Source: Celoporthe dispersa
Taxonomy: Eukaryota; Ascomycota; Sordariomycetes; Diaporthales; Cryphonectriaceae
Direction: 5' to 3'
DNA: 64,000 nt
Assembly (NCBI GenBank): GCA_016584495.1
Contig: WAID01000003.1
Coordinates: 5,412,501-5,476,500, forward strand
This document shows, one piece after another, positions 23,527-34,284 of the stretch. The notes under the pieces are model-generated. The model did not search any database, was not told where the DNA came from, and saw nothing but the letters and a program-made list of their open reading frames with translations. Made by a program: the position numbers and the translations under genes. Each line of letters opens with the position of its first letter. Positions within the stretch are counted from its first letter, which is position 1.

Positions 23527-24908
23527 CTTGGATGCTGTTGTTGGCAACACGTAACCTCCTGGATGGAATATTCTGAATGATGCAGAGGATGGATTTTCTT
23601 GGATGCTGCAATATTGGTTAGTTGATAATGTTTATTTACAAGCGGTGTGCAATGAGCTTGATCCATTCCGTAGGACATATGCAATAATGTGGAGGACACA
23701 GACGGCATGATTGTGTGAGCAGCGAAATGACACTGGCCGGATGCATCTCTGAGGGTACATGGATTTTCCTAGGTACGTATTCCAAAGTTATAGTAAGAAA
23801 ATAATAAGATACCTTGAGGGTTGAGGTCATTCGCGAGAGTGGAGGTGTGTGCTGGGCCATGGCATCCCTCTTCCCAGACGATTGACCCTTCGGTAGCAGT
23901 CTGGAGCTCTGGCTACCATGCCTTGCTTGCTCTCACAAGTGCCCTCTATACAGATGGCAAACCTCTCATCCTCTCAAAGCCTCGTCAACATCGTAGGGAG
24001 AGTCCACCTCCAGTCTTCTAGGGCCACCTAGGCCACACAAAGGTAGGAGACGCATTGGCTGCCAGCACGTAAGGTCACGGCCAGACAAACCTCCTGGCAA
24101 ACAATAATCAGTGGATGCCGGCATATGTTGTTTCAAACTGAACCTGTCATGCACACAAGCTCATCGATTGTTCCCAGCACAGATGTGCTTGTTCGGTATG
24201 AGTTATGGTACAAGGGTGCTGCCAAAGAAGAGGCTGCGATGCATTGACAAAATTGGAAGAGAATAAAATCATAAAAGACGAGCTGGTGAAGAATCTTGTC
24301 TAAAGCTGTGGTGATGATGATGGTCCCTTGAGTTGTCATGCCAGATGATCATCTGACAAGAGAGAGAAACCTTGGCTACTCGGTCAGAATTCAAGGGCAA
24401 TATCCGAGATCATTAATGAGGATTGATGAGCAGGTACAGGTTGAAGGCTGAAGTCTGGGGAAATGGGTTGTCAGACAAGGATACTGACCAGCAGCGGTTG
24501 GCGTAGCGGTGCCTGCGGTGGAACGGTACAGGGGCAGGAGGGGATCCTAGCCGCGTTTGGCGGGCCCGAACGGGTAACGGTCCACTTATGTTTGGCGTGG
24601 AGCCGAGGTTGAAATCAATTGACATGACCGAAAACCTGAGCTGCGTGCCTCCAGCCGGAAGAGGCGCTGGAAAAGGCACATGTTCCTCTCGACAACATCC
24701 CAACCACGTCCGAGATTTAAAATCCACCACAGCCATGCGCGCCCACGCCTTACCAACGTCCTCCGCATGATCCGCCTGTCTTTGCGTCTTGGATGACGGT
24801 TAAGTTCCCTCTCTAATCTCTCACCTCGATGCTTTCCTGAGAGGAGTGCTCCAGCACTTCGCGAATTCGAGGTCCACATCTTGATCGCTCACAGCAGCTA
24901 TAAAAATA
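23527..24908. promoter_or_regulatory. Divergent intergenic region between the PARN-like gene and PEX26
   Basis: About 1.4 kb separates the two divergent start codons. No gene was recognised inside. It should contain both promoters. The central part is moderately AT-rich. Confidence 0.45.
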
Positions 24909-26400
24909 ATGGCCGCCTCCCCTACAAACGGGTCGCTCGCCACGACTCTGAGCCCAGTTAGTACCCAGGGCTTCTCTTCAGCTCACGAGGCCCTCTCGTC
25001 ATCCATATCGTCCCTCACGTCCCCTACTTCGGCACGACACTCAGCATCCTACGTCTCCAAGACTTACCGCCAATCCTCCACGCTATTCCTGACGCGCCGG
25101 CTACCCGAGGCACTGACCACAATCCTGCCCTTGATAACGCCACCACAACCGAGCGCTGAGGCGACTCACGGCGCTATCGAGCCGGCGCCCGTGGCCAGGG
25201 CCTCCCGAAATACGAGGATCAAGGTATGGACGCTCTATGTCGCCATCCTGAACGCCATCGTCGCCCTCGAGCCGGACGAGGGTAAGGAGGCGTTCGGATT
25301 GCAGGAGTGGAAATCAATATGTGCCAAGGTGCGGGACGGTGATGTCTGGGAAGAGGTGGTAATGAACGGCTATCACGGCGTGGAGGGGGACGTAGATTCT
25401 GATGTTGTCATCAACCTGTGTGTACCTACCTACTTGTCTCTCGACGTCATTTGCTTGCACCCGAGCCTTGCTGATATTATGAAATAGGGCCACTCTGCTC
25501 TTGACCCACGCAAGAACACAGATTCTCAACCAGAAGCGGCTGGAGAACTTCCTCGCTGCCTCGTCGAGCCCGAACCTGGATCTGTCGAACCATTTCTCGC
25601 CGGCGTCCCCCCGCTCTCAGTCTAGGCATAGGTCACCATCCAAACTTCGCAGCGGAGCCGACACGCCTCGCGACCTGAATGCGCGGGTCAAGATCCTTGA
25701 GCTGTACACACTGCACGTCCTCATCCGCAACAACGAATGGGACTATGCGCGGGAGTTCATCGGCGCGAGCTCCGTGCTCGACGACGAGAGGCGGGAGGCG
25801 TTCCTGCAGGCCCTGCAGAGTCTGCAAGAGGACCAACAGGAGGCCGAGCGGAAGGAGCACGAAGAGAGACAGCGACAAGAGGAGCAGCTGCGCCGGGACG
25901 CCGAGGAGGCGCGGAGGCTACGCGCAGAGAATGAAGAGAGGGAGAAACGACGGCTCGAGGAGGAGCGCGCGAGGAGAGACGGGAGTGAGATCGATTATGG
26001 GATCGATGCGGCGAGCGCAGCTGGTTCCGCGGGTGGACGGGCAGCACGGCGGAACCGCGCCCAGACGGGAGAACGGCCGAGGACACCCAGGGCCAGGCCT
26101 GCGCGATCAGCAGCCAGCGGCGGAGGAGCCTCTCCTAACAAGAGCAAGGCCGTCGCCCCGGCTTCTTTCGGGGCTCGAGCGGCGGTCATGTTCGCGAACG
26201 TGCGCGCCATGCTTGAGCGCATGAACGTGACCCTCCAGACCAATCCGATGCTGTTGATGCGCTTTCTCGCGTTCATCATAGGACTGGTCCTGATGTTTGG
26301 GAGGAAAAATATGCGTGAGCGTATAGCTCGCATAATGGCGACGAGCTGGAACAAGGTCAAGGCGACGGCAGGTATGGGGGTCAAAATCAGCTATATTTAA
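24909..26400 (+). CDS. PEX26: Peroxisome assembly protein PEX26-like (tail-anchored peroxin)
   Basis: A likely fungal PEX26, the peroxisomal membrane anchor that recruits the PEX1/PEX6 AAA complex for receptor recycling. Exons 24909-25417 and 25488-26400 (70-bp intron) give 473 aa. The N-terminal domain contains a helical core (VSKTYRQSSTLFLTRRLPEA, then TRIKVWTLYVAILNAIVALE) and, after the intron, LELYTLHVLIRNNEWDYARE, which fits the family. A long charged coiled coil rich in Glu/Arg follows (about residues 285-345), then a basic low-complexity linker. A single hydrophobic segment, LLMRFLAFIIGLVLMFG, sits about 32 residues from the end and is followed by basic residues, the expected tail-anchor layout. 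The assignment is by pattern recognition and was not searched. It converges with RDS3. Confidence 0.78.
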
Positions 26401-26793
26401 TGTGCCCAGAGGCTACGCATGGTGGTCCAGAAAGACGTAGGAGGGCACGCCGCATAGGGAGAGCTGGGCTTTTTCAGTGTGTATGAGATACGTTGATGAC
26501 AAGTTCCAATCAAACTCAATCCAAACAGAGATAATTTGCCTGAGCTACTGCGCGTGCAGATCTAATTTCCTCCCTCAAATTGTCTTGGTCCCTTTGCTCC
26601 AGACAGCGTCGCCCGAGCCTGTCGTTTCTTATACCGTGATACCCTCCTTCAAATATCGAATATGTTGACCGAGAACACTCAGGACCGAGAGCCAGAACCA
26701 GCTCCGGAGTATACATGACCCAAAAGAACCCAAAACGCCAGTACCGAATATGCAGAGATAAGGCGAAGTGCCCAGACCCGGGCTTCACGAGGG
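26401..26793. other. Convergent 3' intergenic region
   Basis: PEX26 (+) and RDS3 (-) end toward each other in 393 bp. An open minus-strand frame reads through the RDS3 intron into this region, but it is not coding by homology. Confidence 0.6.
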
Positions 26794-27202
26794 CTAATAC
26801 GTCCGATTCGTTTTCTTTTGGTAGAACAACTGCGCGAGGGAGACACGACACATTAGCAGCTGCTTTCAGTTTCCAGGAACCAGTAAGAAGCAGCGGGGGA
26901 AGAAAGCTTACGTCCGTCCGCGAGCTGCCCAGATTTATGATCTTGGGGCACCCGTCCCGGTCCTTCTCGAGGCGCGTGCACTCGAAGCAGTAGAAGGCGT
27001 CCGAGATGCCCTCGCCGCCGCACACGACGCACTTGTTCTGGTAGTTGCCGAAGCTGCACTCGTCGCAGATGCGGACGAGGGTCGTGGGGCGCACGTATGA
27101 GTCGCACACGGGACACTTGCCGTCGCACTTGTCGCAGAGGCGACCGATGGCGATGCCGGACTGCTTGCGGCACATCACCAGATCGGGATGGTGACGGGAC
27201 AT
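26794..27202 (-). CDS. RDS3: Pre-mRNA splicing factor RDS3/PHF5A (Ini1)
   Basis: A small zinc-knuckle subunit of the SF3b part of the U2 snRNP, required for branch-site recognition. Exons 27202-26912 and 26829-26794 (82-bp intron) give 108 aa, the family length. The protein begins MSRHHPDLVMCRKQSGIAIG and contains the repeated CxxC pairs LCDKCDGKCPVCDSYV, RICDECSFGNYQNKCVVCGG and AFYCFECTRLEKDRDGCPKI. The short last exon supplies LFYQKKTNRTY-stop, which follows LGSSRTD as in other family members. The reading frame would otherwise run into the intron, so the splice is well supported. Confidence 0.96.
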
Positions 27203-27936
27203 CTTGGCGGGTTAAACTCGAGTGTGTAGCGGTATGTATGAGAAAGGGGATTGCGGTCGGAAGGGGGAAAAGGGAGTGGGCCGGCGTGAGAGTTGTGGCG
27301 AGGAGACTGAACAAGAGGAAACAAATTATAGAGATGTTTTGCAGGCGCGAAGGTGATGAGGTTCAGTGCAACTGGATCTACAGTGGATTCATCAGCGCTT
27401 GCCTGCCGCTCCAGAAATTTCCATCACCCAGAGTAGTGCCTGCCACCCTGCCTATAGAGCTCCCTTCCCTGCCTGGCTCGGTGGCTAAAAGAAACCCTGC
27501 ACACCCTGGTGTCCACTGCATGTGGGACGTGGGGAAGAGGAACAGGCCTACAAATAGCACCTACCACCACAGTATGGAGGGAGCCAGTTGCTTGAGCTTT
27601 TGACGTCAGGCCTCTGTGCACCCCCATGAGCTCAGTCTGCTTCTCATCACGCATGGTTTGTCACCCTGTGATCAAGTTCATGATTTGCTATTGGCTTTCT
27701 GATCTGGTCTCTCCTGGACGTTCTTCTAATTTTCTTCAGAGCCTCACTTGCCCTTGCGAGCCCTCCGTCTGCGGCCCTCCTCGCCTGTCGCAAAATCAAG
27801 GCAGTGCCACCCAAAAGGAAGGAAGTCAAGCCTAGAGGACGACTGCCCTACACTGGGCTCGACCGACTGATGCGACGGTGAACAAGATAAGAGAGAGGGG
27901 ATAAGCCTACGGAGCCTTAGAACGGCATCATCCAAG
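27203..27936. promoter_or_regulatory. Divergent promoter region between RDS3 and the pinin-domain gene
   Basis: About 0.7 kb between two splicing-related genes transcribed in opposite directions. No additional gene was recognised. Confidence 0.45.
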
Positions 27937-29299
27937 ATGAAGCAGTTGAAGCGCAAGTCGGTTGGTGGGTCAGCGCCGAGCCCGGACGGGAATGGGGATG
28001 GCGATGCGCCGAGCAAACGCGCCAAGATCGAGGACCACCCACCAGCGAGCCCCGAGGCAGATGAGACAAGGCACATGAAAGGTGTAGTCGACGACAAAGA
28101 TGGTAGTGACATCCACGAGGAATCTCCGGCGCAGGACGTCTCCCTCAAGCAAGGGGGCCTATCCTCAGCAGTTCGGCGGGCCAGTGATGTTGTGGCGACA
28201 ACCTCACCACAGAGGGAGAGACGACTTTCTGACTCAAGAAGGATCCGTGACTCATCCACCCACGCGCGATCGCCAGACAGGGACCGATGGACTCACGACT
28301 TTAGGAGGCGCAGTCCCCCACCGAGCACGCGACCAACGGACCAGGACAGACGGCCATACGAGTCCAGGAGACATGGTCGCTCGCCGCCCCCGCCACCACC
28401 ACGGCCGTTCCGCCGTGAGTCGGAGTCGGAGTCGTCGAGGAAGAAGCCCGAGGCAACGCTGGGCGACAAGGACCACACCCGACGGGAGGGCCTCAGCAGG
28501 GAGGAGGAAAAGAAGCGCGGCAAGCGCCTGTTCGGTGGTCTGCTAAGCACTTTAAGTCAAACCACGAGCAACTCGCAGCAGAAGAGGCGTCAGGAGATTG
28601 AGAAGAGACAGCAGGAAAAAGCCGCCAAGCAGAAGAGCGAGGACAATAAGCGCCGCTCCGAGGGCCTCGAGAAGCTCGACAGGATCAGGAAGATCGAGCA
28701 GGTCCGATTCGATGAGCAAGTGGTATGTCCTTGACTCTTTTTTCTACCGAAGGATCTTGTGGTCGAGACGAGCGGTCGTCATCTTGCTGATACAAGAACC
28801 AAAAGATGAACACCCGTCATTCCAATATGCTCGCTATGGCGCACAGCCTGCAGACCAAGAGCGAGCCAAAGCTGGTAAGCTCGCGTTCCGTCCACACGCA
28901 CGGATGCACAAGGGAGCGGGGTTGGTACTGACCGAACGTGATATGCAGTACTACCGTCCCTGGGAGGCCACGCAGGAGCAGGAAGACATCATCAAGGATC
29001 AGATCCGTGACACCGAGGCTCAGATCGAAGACGAGCTGCAGCGATTCACGGTCCAGAAGGAGCAGAGACTGAAAGACCTGGGAGCACTACCTCTTTCGTC
29101 AGAAGTCGGCGCTACAGTTGGTGAGCCAGCAGTCGAGGGTGATCGTTCTAGAACCGCTGCACAAGATGAGTCCGCTGCCTCTGCTACTAATGATCGAAGA
29201 CAATCCCCAGCCATTGCGCGAGTACCACAACACACCAGTCACGAGGAGAGGGACCATGATGAGATGGTCGAGGCAGAGGAGGACACGGTTATCTACTAA
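27937..29299 (+). CDS. Pinin/SDK/MemA domain protein
   Basis: A nuclear RNA-processing protein with a pinin/SDK/memA domain; animal pinin is associated with splicing and the exon junction complex. Exons 27937-28722, 28806-28874 and 28949-29299 sum to 1206 nt (401 aa). The first about 170 residues are charged and disordered with arginine/serine/proline stretches. The domain begins near KKRGKRLFGGLLSTLSQ, continues through a basic coiled coil (KRRQEIEKRQQEKAAKQK and LEKLDRIRKIEQVRFDEQV), and the small 69-nt second exon encodes MNTRHSNMLAMAHSLQTKSE. The third exon resumes with YYRPWEATQEQEDIIKDQI, matching the typical YYxPWE motif. The C-terminal tail is acidic. Confidence 0.88.
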
Positions 29300-31344
29300 T
29301 CAAAGCAGCTTGGCCTGTCTCATCTCGGATTTATTTTCGGGTTTGTTTCTCGCTCCTTCGTCTGATTTTTTGCTTCTTCTTCATCTTCCTTTCTGATTTG
29401 CCAACGAGAAGGGCAAAGAGCACTAGAAGATAAAGATTTCCATGAAGACCGGGTCAAAAGGATGACTCGAATTGTGGCCGTACCTCCGCTATAATACCAA
29501 ATTCAAATTTGTGTCTATATACATCAAACCCAGGCGGGATCTGCTCGTCTTTTTCTCCCTTGTTCATCGTTGGTCGGACAGGGTTCATCATGACCGAGGT
29601 GTCTTCCAAGGGTGAATTCCTAGCGCAGTTCAGTCTCATTATTTCATTCTCATACTCATCTGATGAGGTAGGTATCAAGCGCCAGAGGGACTTTGTATTC
29701 CTCCCAAGACGGACAAGAGTTGTCTCCCTGTTGGAAGTAGGCGCTGTACTTGTCGCCACACCGAGACAGAGACATCCTCACGCCCTTGTATCATATAGAC
29801 CAACTCGCCGAAGCTATCGTTGTGGATGTTCCACCTAACCACCCTCCTCTACGAACCTTACACGACTGGTACGTAGAAAATCCATGGCGCTCTTGACAAG
29901 AGGCGCCGCCATCAGGGCCCCCTGTCCCACGTTGAGCATGCCATGAAGAGCCATGGCCCGTTCTGCCTTCGTAATCTAGGTCACGGCCTCTTCCGAACCG
30001 TTGGCATCCGTCGCCGTGGGTCTTCCTCGCCAAGGCGTGTTCGCATATCGGATGCTTCAAAGGCATGCATCCTCGAATAGCTGAAGGCTGATGTCTCTCA
30101 CTGACACGTTAGCTGGTATCAGATGCCGAGTTCCGCAGCTCAGATTCCTGCGATGGAAGCGCAGGGGAAACGGCTAGTAAGCTCCGGCCGTCTGTCCGCC
30201 CACCTCGCTTCTGTCACCTCGCCCACAATCTTGCTAACCGTCAGCTTCCATCCCAGGTGCGAAGGGGTAAAAGAAGGGGTGGGCGGTGCTCTGTGCTCCG
30301 CGGTGTAGGCTACAGGAGGAGTAAAAAAAGAAAAGAAAAAATGAAGGGAAAAAAACCGGTGAGGAGCAGACAGGCTCTCTCGGCCTGGTTCTGGAGCACT
30401 CTGTAGGGCATTTTGGTTGCGATTGCTGCACCTGTTTCGCGGGCTCGCTTGATGCAGCCATTCACCTTACGACAAGCACCCAGGACCACTGAGACCCGAG
30501 ATTCTTCTGGAATAACCCGAGACTACAAAAAGAAAAAAGATTCAATGTGCGTGGCCGCATGAGCAGGAAAGATCACTTCCCGATTGAGCCCCCAGATGAA
30601 GGTGGGATCACCGCCTCCAACTTGAATGGATTCCACATAGCTTTTATTGCAGCGGTAAGAGCCACTGCCAGCTGAGCAGGCAGGGTCGACGGGTAGTGCT
30701 TCCCACGCAATTTTTAGAAAGAGCAGCTTTTTATGATCAATAACAACATTTCTGTACTTCCGTACCACTCATCCTGCGTTCACGGTTCAACATCACCTCG
30801 GCGAAACTTTAGTCTCCAAGTGACATTAGTTATAGAAGCAGGAACTCCAGCTTTCCGGCACGTCAGGCTGAGCCAGGACTCGGGAGCGCAGTCGCACGAG
30901 AGGACTGGCGTCGACCACCCTGGATACCCTGTACTGAGACCTATTCTACATCCGGTCACGATATCAAGATTCAGTAATCCTCGCCAAACTCGATTCCCAT
31001 CTCCATGAGATTGCTCTCGAGAAATATCAAGAGACCATACACGTATTCGACCAGGCGCAATGACAACCCGAGCTTCTTCAAGCCAGACAGACGCTGACGC
31101 CAGCCTGACAACGAAGCTATAAACGGCGGTATTTAGGAGGGGGGGTGGTTGTAGTCGTAGGTTTAGCTCGCCCCTTCAGGCCCTCTTCTAGCCCTGCATA
31201 CTCGCCAGCTATAAAAGCATTACAGTTACTCGGAATGTTGGATTGCGGCCAACATACAATGTTGCTAGAGGCGCATTGGTGCTGAGCTTCAGGCTTCTCT
31301 TTTGAGAGCCCTGTGCAAGCCGTGTCAAGCCCTTAACCTAGGAA

Positions 31345-31368
31345 GGGGGGGGGAAAAAAAGGGGGGGG
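31345..31368. repeat. G9-A7-G8 homopurine tract
   Basis: Nine G, seven A and eight G occur in a row. It is prone to sequencing length error. Confidence 0.9.
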
Positions 31369-31922
31369 TTCAAGCTAGCTAGCCAAGACATTAGCTAGGC
31401 ACGTAGGGAACGGGGCGTTGTTAGCAGGTATATGAGGCGGGGCTGGCAAGCCTACTGAGCACTCTCATTTGTGCTGACTGAATGTCTAGAGTTCAGCTCT
31501 CGCTCGCGACAAGACAGCTGCTACAGAGTCCAGCGACTTCTCTCCCTCAAGCAAGACCTTCCAGAACCATGCTGCCTAAGTAAGTAAACCACGTCGCCTG
31601 TACGTGTGTGACAATCCGGGTCCGGGAGAAGGAGACATGGTGTTCAATACTCGAGCCAGATCTACAAGACTACGCAGAAAAGGTGTGGAACTCGAGTTGA
31701 AAGAGCGACGCCTCATGGACTAATTGGAGATTGGTATCATCGACCCCTTGCCGACATGCGAATTACAGGTGGTGCTTGTGTGGGGTCGCACTGAGCTGGC
31801 ACTTGAACCTGGACCCTTGAAAATGCTCCGCGCCCAGCGACGTCAAGCGCACGCAGCACAATACAAGTAACAGCGGGGGGTCCTCTACTCGTCCGATCTT
31901 TCCAAACCCTTCTCAACCAGCG

Positions 31923-31947
<25 letters not shown>
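31923..31947. repeat. (TC)n pyrimidine tract in the leader of the next gene
   Basis: About twelve TC units, followed by more pyrimidine-rich sequence, end roughly 60 bp before the start codon at 32039. Fungal promoters and leaders often carry such CT tracts. Confidence 0.85.
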
Positions 31948-31957
<10 letters not shown>

Positions 31958-32038
31958 GTCTCCCCCCTTCCCTCTCCTTACGAGCAAAGAAGAAAACAAA
32001 GAAAAAGAAACAATCCCTTCAACGAGCCAAGCAAAAAG

Positions 32039-32677
32039 ATGGACTTTAATTTCGACCTCGCCGAGCCGCTGGAGACGAGGACGACCAGCCACCAGCGCAA
32101 CTTCTCCAGGTCCCTCCTGTCCAACATCAAGTTCGAGCCGCGCACCGCCGAGCAGCGCGAGGCCGACGCGAAGCGCAACGCGCCCAAGTACGCGCGCGAG
32201 AAGGCCGTCAACAGCATGCTCACGGCGCGCTTCCTCAAGGCCAAGAAGACGTTCGACGCCTTTTACGGGTACAACATCGACGGGGCGTGGGATGGGGATG
32301 CCGGGGCGTGGCGGGAGGACGCGGACCCGTGGCTGAGGATACCCGCAGCGGCTGGCAGCGGCGATAACAACGACACGGTCGCGGAGTTCCTGCGGGGATA
32401 CACGAGGCAGCGGGTCGAGGCGCACAAAGAGGAGGTCGAGAAGGAGCTGATCAGCGCGGACGAGCTGGAGGCGCTCGCCGGTGCCGTGCTCAGGGTTGCG
32501 CGGGTCGACCTCGAGGCGGCCGGGCGGGACAACAAGATGCTGGACGCGGACTTCAAGAAGCGCGTGCTGGGTGTCGTCGCGGAGCTGAAGACGGAGTACA
32601 ACTTGCCGCAGAGCGCACCGGAGGACCAGGAGGAGGAGGAGGAGGAGGAGGAGACCAATGGTGTCAGCGGGGCCTAG
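32039..32677 (+). CDS. Hypothetical protein, 212 aa, intronless
   Basis: I do not recognise this family. The frame is open from an ATG at 32039, in a good AAAAAG-ATG context, to 32677. Codons are GC-rich in the third position, unlike the flanking non-coding DNA, so it is very likely real. The protein is soluble and helical, with no signal peptide or membrane segment. Charged helices include RTAEQREADAKRNAPKYARE and VEAHKEEVEKELISADELEA. Aromatic-rich motifs FDAFYGYNIDGAWDGD and WREDADPWLRIP lie in the middle. The end is a polyglutamate stretch encoded by GGA/GAG repeats. It stands alone, with more than 1 kb of non-coding DNA on either side. A role is not inferable. Confidence 0.75.
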   Translation: MDFNFDLAEPLETRTTSHQRNFSRSLLSNIKFEPRTAEQREADAKRNAPKYAREKAVNSMLTARFLKAKKTFDAFYGYNIDGAWDGDAGAWREDADPWLRIPAAAGSGDNNDTVAEFLRGYTRQRVEAHKEEVEKELISADELEALAGAVLRVARVDLEAAGRDNKMLDADFKKRVLGVVAELKTEYNLPQSAPEDQEEEEEEEETNGVSGA

Positions 32678-33777
32678 GAGTTCTGATGGAGCAGCTGTTC
32701 ATGCCGTCACCGAGGTGGTCGTGCTGATACGACCGGATCTTGGCATCTCAGTAGTGGCACGAGGTGATCTCAAGACTGCCGCCACGAATAGGCAGATTGG
32801 ATCCCGGTCAAGGACCAAATTTCGAATGCGATTATACCCACAATAGTCTTCATCGTTCAGAAGCCCGCCGACATGGCCGAGGCAGCACTCTTCAGCCGTT
32901 ACCTTCTTTAATAAATATCGATTTACCGCACACAAGTCCAATGCTGAGGGCCCTTGGGTTGACCGAGTCTTGGAACACCGTTCTCAGTCTCGACAGACCG
33001 AAACCCAGTTTGTTATCACAGAAAATAGCAGTTGCTCAGGGACTCAAAGCACAGGACGGCAGAGAAGGAGGTAATGAAGCTCTGCCTGAATGAGCAAGTA
33101 CTTCTTTAGGTAGGTAGGCACAAGACAGGGCGGAGAAGTCTAGCCTGCCTGGCTATCCCCAGATAAGGCTGTAGTGGCGGTGGCCTTGTCAGCGGGTGGT
33201 CCCGTTCTCGCCGCTTGGCACCAAACTCGGTAGAGAGGTATCGTTAGGTCAGACAGGCTTCACTGGAGACTCTGAAGAAAAGAAAAGAGAAAACGAAAGT
33301 GGTGTAAGCTTTGGCTAAAGTCAAACAAACTGCTACGCATAATAGCACAAGGAAAAGAAGAAAACAAATGTTATTCCAGACATTTTCGGAAGCTTTGGCG
33401 GTGATAAGCCGAGCCCAATCTTAATATTTTGTCCATCATACACTGCCAGGAAACCTACGAGAGTGCCTATAGTGTAAGGCCTAGAGGAATCGAGGTGGTG
33501 TTCTCGCAGTTAGAATGAGCCAACGCTGGGATGGCTTTTACACCGCCGGCAGCACATCCAGTGCTGTCTCTTGTTCACAAGGCGGTTATTGGGAAGTCGT
33601 GTTCGAGACAACCTTGATTATTATTGACACGGCAAAAGGAGCCTTAAGAGATCTATAGTATGTACTGTGGTCGGTTCCCAACACCTTATTTACACTCCTC
33701 CAAAATCATCCCCGGACGCGACCTTCCCCCTTAGCTTCCCCCTCCCCAGTAGTAAGGTAAAACTCGAAGCGGCGGAT
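32678..33777. other. Intergenic region
   Basis: No gene recognised in 1.1 kb. It should contain the 3' UTRs of the 212-aa protein and of the convergent secreted-protein gene. An AGGTAGGTAGG tract occurs near 33107-33118. Confidence 0.55.
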
Positions 33778-34284
33778 TTAGCCCGCGAGGTTGAAGGCGG
33801 TGGGGCCGTCGTAGCTCTGCTGGGAGCTGGCGCCAGTCTGGGTCATGACGAGGTCGGAGGCCGGGATGTTGTAGGTGCCGGTCTGGGTGCTGCTGGGCGA
33901 GACCTGCTGGGAGACGCTCAGGAGGAGACCTCCAGCCGAGGGCTTCGAGACGGTCCAGGTGCGGGCCGAGTTCTCGCAGGTGCCGTCGGTGACAGCGGGC
34001 AGGGTGCCGTCGCTGGTCAGCATGTCGGAGCAGACCACGCCGGAGGTCTCCATCGTGCCAGGCTGGATGACGGTGAAGTTGTAGCTGGGAGGAAGGCATC
34101 ATGTCAGCATCGAAAAAAAAGGGGAGCGGCACAAGTCTGTGGGGGGGGGGGGCGCGGCGAGAGCTTACGAGCACTGGGAGCTGTGAGGAATGCACGCAGC
34201 AGTGAAGTCAGAGACGCTGAAAACCGTGTCGGCGGAGACGGACATGGCAGAGGCCAGGGCGATGACGGCGGTGGAGAACTGCAT
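33778..34284 (-). CDS. Small secreted cysteine-containing protein (Hrip1-like)
   Basis: A predicted secreted protein of 140 aa. Exons 34284-34169 and 34084-33778 (84-bp intron) sum to 423 nt. The N-terminus, MQFSTAVIALASAMSVSA, is a classic signal peptide with cleavage expected around residues 18-20. The mature part has four cysteines (31, 38, 57, 75), enough for two disulfides, and one N-glycosylation sequon (NFT at 41). Recognisable segments are AACIPHSSQC, FTVIQPGTMETSGVVCSDML and DGTCENSARTW. The pattern resembles small secreted proteins of plant-associated ascomycetes annotated as hypersensitive-response-inducing (Hrip1) proteins; this family name is from memory and not searched. The gene sits alone in a gene-poor stretch of about 7 kb, a setting often seen for effector candidates. 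The secreted call is firm, the function is not. Confidence 0.75.

Larger units (their letters stand above)
29300..32038. other. Sparse 2.7-kb region with a possible decayed gene and repeat relics
   Basis: No intact gene was recognised. On the minus strand at about 29700-30110 there are protein-like fragments interrupted by stops (see findings). A G9A7G8 tract lies at 31345-31368. A segment starting TGTTGG near 31235 with a nearby TATA-like GTATATGAG at about 31427 could be an old LTR, but this is weak. A TC tract lies just upstream of the next gene. Confidence 0.4.

Noticed and set aside
26516..26911. Long read-through extension of RDS3
   Set aside because: Splicing at 26911/26829 gives the exact PHF5A length and tail; the extension has no family resemblance.
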